From JACOVP01 sp035289145 (GTDB taxonomy: Archaea > Nanobdellota > Nanobdellia > SCGC-AAA011-G17 > UBA489), in the NCBI GenBank assembly GCA_035289145.1, contig DATDXZ010000066.1:1-8232 (forward strand): a stretch of DNA of 8,232 nt, written 5' to 3'. Each line of letters begins with the position of its first letter. The stretch's first letter is position 1. Shown here piece after piece: positions 6,225 to 8,232 of this stretch. The notes beneath the pieces are model-generated. The model was given only the letters and a program-made list of their open reading frames with translations, did no database searches and had not been told where the DNA came from. Position numbers and translations under genes: made by a program.

Positions 6225-6754
6225 AATTCTCTTGGAACCTCGTATTTCTTGTTTGAGAAGACTATTTCTTCGCATTGACTAATCGCTTTTTTGCATAGAT
6301 CAGTCATATACTTATATTTACTGACAACTTCCTGGCTTTTCATAGAAGAACTATATCTTGCAGTCTCTCTTTCATCCACATCTGATTTTTCTTCTTTTTC
6401 TCTATACACTGTTATTCTCTCGATGAAATTGTCCTCATATTCTATCAATCCCTTACTTTTAACATATCCCATAAAAGCAGCAGTACATTTTTGACTTCTA
6501 CTTTCAACTCCAAATTTACAAAGAATTGCTAATGCGCAATAATATAATGTATAAAACCACTCTTCTGGAATTTTATACTCAAATCCTTTTTCTTTGTAAA
6601 GATCACAGAGCTCCAAGTTTATTCTAGCTTTGGCAAGATATTCTTGTGCTCTAGCATCATCTGGTTGGAGAATCAATAATCCTTTATGTTTTTTTCCTTT
6701 TTGCTCATCATTTTTTGCATTTGAAAAGCATTCTTTGACATTCTTCGTTTTCAT
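6215..6754 (-). CDS. HEPN-domain protein, probable toxin-like partner of the MNT gene
   Basis: Protein of 179 residues, mostly helical. Residues 34-49 (ARAQEYLAKARINLEL) match the opening helix of HEPN domains, and 67-103 (WFYTLYYCALAILCKFGVES and onward) match the helix pair around the YYxAL core. The canonical HEPN RNase signature R-x4-6-H is absent: the only His is at 23, outside the core, and the position where many relatives carry His reads SRSQKC (85-90). R129 and Y134 (ERETARY) may stand in the second conserved motif region. The gene begins within the stop of the upstream HTH-MNT gene (ATGA), a classic toxin-antitoxin layout. Either this is a diverged toxin using other residues, or it lacks RNase activity and serves as a partner of the nucleotidyltransferase. 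The HEPN assignment itself rests on pattern and context. Confidence 0.75.
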   Translation of the reverse strand: MKTKNVKECFSNAKNDEQKGKKHKGLLILQPDDARAQEYLAKARINLELCDLYKEKGFEYKIPEEWFYTLYYCALAILCKFGVESRSQKCTAAFMGYVKSKGLIEYEDNFIERITVYREKEEKSDVDERETARYSSSMKSQEVVSKYKYMTDLCKKAISQCEEIVFSNKKYEVPRELWI

Positions 6755-7353
6755 CTTTGCGATCTTCCTCTGCTATATTTAATAAATTTTTCCTGCCCAA
6801 ATAAGATAACTCCCTTTTTTATTACTTCACTATATGCTCTGTTTTGTTTTTTAAGCTCCTCGCTCAATTCCGAAGGTGTGACACTTATAAGATGTATCTT
6901 TTTCACCTGTGTTTTTTGTATTTTTTGCAGAGTTTCTTCTATTTGTATAAATCTCTCCTTCCTAGACACTACCGCTAGCAGGTCAATATCATTCGCTTTC
7001 TTTGGAGTATGTAGTATACTGCCATAGAGAATAAGAAACTCCACTTTGTCTTCTAACTCAGCAAAACTAAACAACCATCGCTGATAATTCAGAGCATCTT
7101 CAGTAAAAAACACTGCCAACTGCTTTTCTACAAGAGGATTGCCCCAATTTAAGGCAACAGTATACGTGCTTGTTTTTCCTGAACCTATTTGAGAGAGCAG
7201 AATTACTTTTTCAGACTCTAATTTCTTAAGCATCTTCCACATCCCAACTCTCGTGAGCCCTATTTCTCTTGCCAGATCTGTTATTGTCGGCTGTGTAGTA
7301 CTTTCTTTAGCTAATATCTTCAAGATTTCATTATTAGTTGTGCTTGCTTGCAT
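6751..7353 (-). CDS. Winged-helix fused to MNT-type nucleotidyltransferase, antitoxin-like
   Basis: Residues 8-66 form a winged helix-turn-helix (TITDLAREIGLTRVGMWKML, then LESEKVILLSQIGSGKTSTYT with the wing). Residues about 95-190 form a minimal nucleotidyltransferase domain: LILYGS (G111, S112) followed by ANDIDLLAVV with D122-x-D124, the metal-binding pair. In type VII toxin-antitoxin systems, MNT antitoxins silence HEPN toxins by adding AMP to a Tyr. The next gene overlaps by 4 nt and encodes such a HEPN partner. The winged helix fused to the enzyme suggests that it binds its own promoter. A palindrome GTTAATAGTTATTAAC covers the predicted transcription start, fitting that idea. ATG 7353 is preceded by an A-rich AAAAGGAAA, a weak ribosome site. 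The product is soluble and full length. Confidence 0.85.
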   Translation of the reverse strand: MQASTTNNEILKILAKESTTQPTITDLAREIGLTRVGMWKMLKKLESEKVILLSQIGSGKTSTYTVALNWGNPLVEKQLAVFFTEDALNYQRWLFSFAELEDKVEFLILYGSILHTPKKANDIDLLAVVSRKERFIQIEETLQKIQKTQVKKIHLISVTPSELSEELKKQNRAYSEVIKKGVILFGQEKFIKYSRGRSQR

Positions 7354-7370
7354 ATATCTATTTCCTTTTA

Positions 7371-7386
7371 GTTAATAGTTATTAAC
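7371..7386. promoter_or_regulatory. Palindromic operator candidate for the HTH-MNT/HEPN operon
   Basis: GTTAATAGTTATTAAC: two perfect 7-bp inverted arms around a 2-bp centre. It spans the transcription start predicted from the TATA box at 7401-7410 (near 7380). A further half-site pair GTTAAC follows at 7392-7397, between the palindrome and the TATA box. The position suits repression by the winged helix of the downstream gene. Confidence 0.55.
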
Positions 7387-7400
7387 CTAGAGTTAACACT

Positions 7401-7410
7401 TATATTTAAA
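7401..7410 (-). promoter_or_regulatory. TATA box of the HTH-MNT/HEPN/TatD operon
   Basis: TTTAAATATA on the minus strand, identical to the box before the oxidoreductase gene. It predicts a start near 7380 and a 27-nt leader before ATG 7353. It lies just after the stop codon of the reductase gene, so the operon has its own promoter. Confidence 0.6.
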
Positions 7411-7419
7411 GCTTTTGTT

Positions 7420-7926
7420 TTATTTCCATACTTTGTAGTGGAGCTGTATTTCGTTCTTTGATAATTCTTTGGTCTCTAGAAGTTCTAACCTTGTTTCAAA
7501 ATCTTTACCCTTGAAGAGCGGAATGCCTTTTCCAAGAATTATAGGCTCAATGTCCAGATAAATTTCATCAACTAGATTTTCTCTAAGGAAAGCATTATTG
7601 AGTATTCCTCCCCCGGCAACAATTACTTCCTTAGCATCTTTCAAAAGCTTGAGTGCTTCTTGAGGAGAGTGTGCAACTAGATGATTTTTACTCAAGGTTT
7701 TGAATTTATTTTTAGATACTACAACAAGTTTAATATCTTCGAACTCTGCAAATTCTGGTTGCTTTGTAAGGATATTGTAAGTTCTGTGTCCAACGATAAG
7801 GTGCTTTGCTGTTCTTACTGCAAGACTATAACTATCCCATTCTTCTTTAGATATCCAGCTAGCGTTATCATTAGTCTTAGCAATCATGCCATTTACACTT
7901 ATAGCCATATATAAGATTACTTTCAT
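7420..7926 (-). CDS. RibD C-terminal/dihydrofolate reductase-like protein
   Basis: Single-domain NADPH-type reductase of 168 residues. Its fold is shared by DHFR and the reductase half of RibD, though free-standing members often have unknown substrates. The first strand and loop read KVILYMAISVNGMIAK, with S10 and N12-G13 in place of the usual SxDG. VGHRTY (45-50) matches the family's GRxTY motif, VAGGGILN (103-110) is the cofactor-binding glycine turn, and DEIYLDIEPIILGKGIPLF (120-138) is a strong RibD_C signature. The ATG at 7926 overlaps the stop of an upstream frame (ATGA) and keeps the whole first strand, so I prefer it. Met7 at 7908 is the alternative, lying 26 bp from a TATAAATA. Without riboflavin genes nearby, a role in riboflavin or folate synthesis cannot be assumed. 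Confidence 0.87.
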   Translation of the reverse strand: MKVILYMAISVNGMIAKTNDNASWISKEEWDSYSLAVRTAKHLIVGHRTYNILTKQPEFAEFEDIKLVVVSKNKFKTLSKNHLVAHSPQEALKLLKDAKEVIVAGGGILNNAFLRENLVDEIYLDIEPIILGKGIPLFKGKDFETRLELLETKELSKNEIQLHYKVWK

Positions 7927-8092
7927 CTTTTATTTATATCTAGACTCTCCAGATTAGTTCTTGTAAAGTCGAAAAGCTTTTTTTCTTCAAGATCATAAAA
8001 TGCGTTTTCATATTGATTTCTAAGATGAGTGAGTTTAAAAATATTTTTCTGAAAGAAATAAATTTCTGACTTCAACGGTTTACCCGGATAGC
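7923..8092 (-). pseudogene. 3' remnant of an unidentified gene cut by the mobile element
   Basis: An open frame with no ATG runs from the edge of the GC-rich element to TGA 7923-7925. Its last part reads LRNQYENAFYDLEEKKLFDF and then TRTNLESLDINKR. Composition and codon use look like the neighbouring genes, and the stop overlaps the ATG of the reductase by ATGA, as expected for two co-translated genes. The simplest reading is the tail of a longer gene whose 5' part was displaced by insertion at about 8092. A TTG at 8075 could start a 50-residue product, but no ribosome site supports it. I do not recognise the family. This 166-bp stretch between the reductase and the element holds nothing else except the TATAAATA at 7931-7938. 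Confidence 0.5.
7931..7938 (-). promoter_or_regulatory. TATA-like sequence close to the reductase start
   Basis: TATAAATA on the minus strand, 26 bp before ATG 7908 (Met7 of the reductase) but only about 8 bp before ATG 7926. It falls inside the tail of the truncated upstream frame (LDINKR), so it may be coding sequence that looks like a TATA box by chance, or a promoter that now serves the reductase. Confidence 0.3.
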
Positions 8093-8168
8093 GTGACCTC
8101 CTCCCCGGCCTAAAGGCCCGACCTTCGGTCGGCTCCTCCGCTTCGCTACGGAGCGGGGCTTCTGAGGT
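8093..8168 (-). ncRNA. Probable omega-RNA scaffold / right end of an IS200/IS605 (TnpB) element
   Basis: Read on the minus strand, this begins ACCTCAGAAGCCCCG and ends GGGGAGGAGGTCAC, which I recognise as the typical right-end pattern of TnpB-bearing elements. It folds into a multibranched structure: outer stems ACCTC/GAGGT (8164-8168 with 8096-8100) and GGGG/CCCC (8155-8158 with 8103-8106). These enclose three hairpins, CTCCG/CGGAG (8136-8153), CCGACC/GGTCGG (8118-8132) and GGCC/GGCC (8107-8118). In such elements the RNA overlaps the 3' end of tnpB and carries a guide from the bases just outside the element; here those are 8092-8073, GCTATCCGGGTAAACCGTTG. The GC content is far above that of its surroundings. 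Confidence 0.55.
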
Positions 8169-8232
8169 GAACCTGGGCTAGATGATGCATTTCTTGTTCT
8201 CGTACATAGCGCAAAGTCGTCGGTAAGTCTGC
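8146..8232 (-). CDS. tnpB: C-terminal 28 residues of a putative TnpB nuclease (partial)
   Basis: The frame open from the window edge reads ADLPTTLRYVREQEMHHLAQ followed by VHLRSPAP and TAG at 8146-8148. TnpB is the RNA-guided nuclease of IS200/IS605 elements; its far C-terminus is poorly conserved, so the residues alone prove nothing. The call rests on position: the stop lies inside the predicted omega-RNA, as is usual for tnpB genes. The catalytic RuvC motifs and zinc finger would lie upstream, outside the window, so I cannot tell whether the gene is intact. Confidence 0.42.
   Translation of the reverse strand, partial: ADLPTTLRYVREQEMHHLAQVHLRSPAP

Larger units (their letters stand above)
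8093..8232 (-). mobile_element. Right end of an IS200/IS605-type element, continuing past the window
   Basis: Defined by the right-end structure at 8093-8168 and by an open minus-strand frame entering from the edge and stopping inside that structure. The sharp rise in GC at about 8093 and the interrupted frame beside it support an insertion boundary there. The other end, any target motif and the rest of tnpB lie outside the window. The boundary could be several bases further left, because GGTTTACC at 8077-8084 is also a small inverted repeat. Confidence 0.5.

Noticed and set aside
6225..6275. 17-residue N-terminal extension of TatD to ATG 6275
   Set aside because: It overlaps the HEPN gene fully, has no ribosome site and moves the HxH motif away from its usual N-terminal position.

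Overview
The window looks like a piece of an AT-rich archaeal chromosome. The strongest sign is a COG2433/DUF460 gene (RuvC-like fold plus coiled coil), a family I know only from Archaea. Archaeal TATA boxes lie about 25-27 bp before several start codons, Shine-Dalgarno sites match the archaeal GGTGA type, and genes are tightly packed with convergent overlaps. The compact style and the HEPN/nucleotidyltransferase pair would suit a DPANN lineage such as Woesearchaeota or Pacearchaeota, but that placement is inference.

Left part (1-4320). A minus-strand FAD-dependent oxidoreductase is divergent from a 65-residue acidic protein of unknown function. That small gene overlaps, tail to tail by 25 bp, the COG2433 gene on the minus strand. 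A single TATA element in a 50-bp gap appears to serve both COG2433 and a plus-strand calcineurin-like phosphoesterase. The phosphoesterase overlaps a minus-strand DedA membrane protein tail to tail by 14 bp. Bases 1-156 hold no gene that I can support.

Middle (4304-5423). A plus-strand protein combines an N-terminal helix, a PAS domain and a STAS-like domain. It converges on a tiny minus-strand gene, too short for ordinary ORF calling, that encodes a 23-residue peptide made only of Met, Ala, Lys, Arg, Ser and Thr and is preceded by a clear Shine-Dalgarno site.

Right part (5424-8232), all minus strand. A compact operon reads winged-helix/MNT nucleotidyltransferase, then HEPN protein (ATGA overlap), then TatD metal-dependent nuclease (10-nt overlap). 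The first two form a type VII (HEPN/MNT) toxin-antitoxin-like module with a palindrome at its promoter. Upstream lies a RibD/DHFR-like reductase. Its start codon overlaps (ATGA) the stop of an orphan reading frame that loses its beginning at position 8092. There a GC-rich, multi-hairpin segment begins that looks like the right end and omega-RNA scaffold of an IS200/IS605 (TnpB) element, most of which lies beyond the window.

Two themes run through the window. Large genes look leaderless, while the two smallest genes carry strong Shine-Dalgarno sites. The right edge records a mobile-element insertion that probably broke a gene and separated the reductase from its original promoter.
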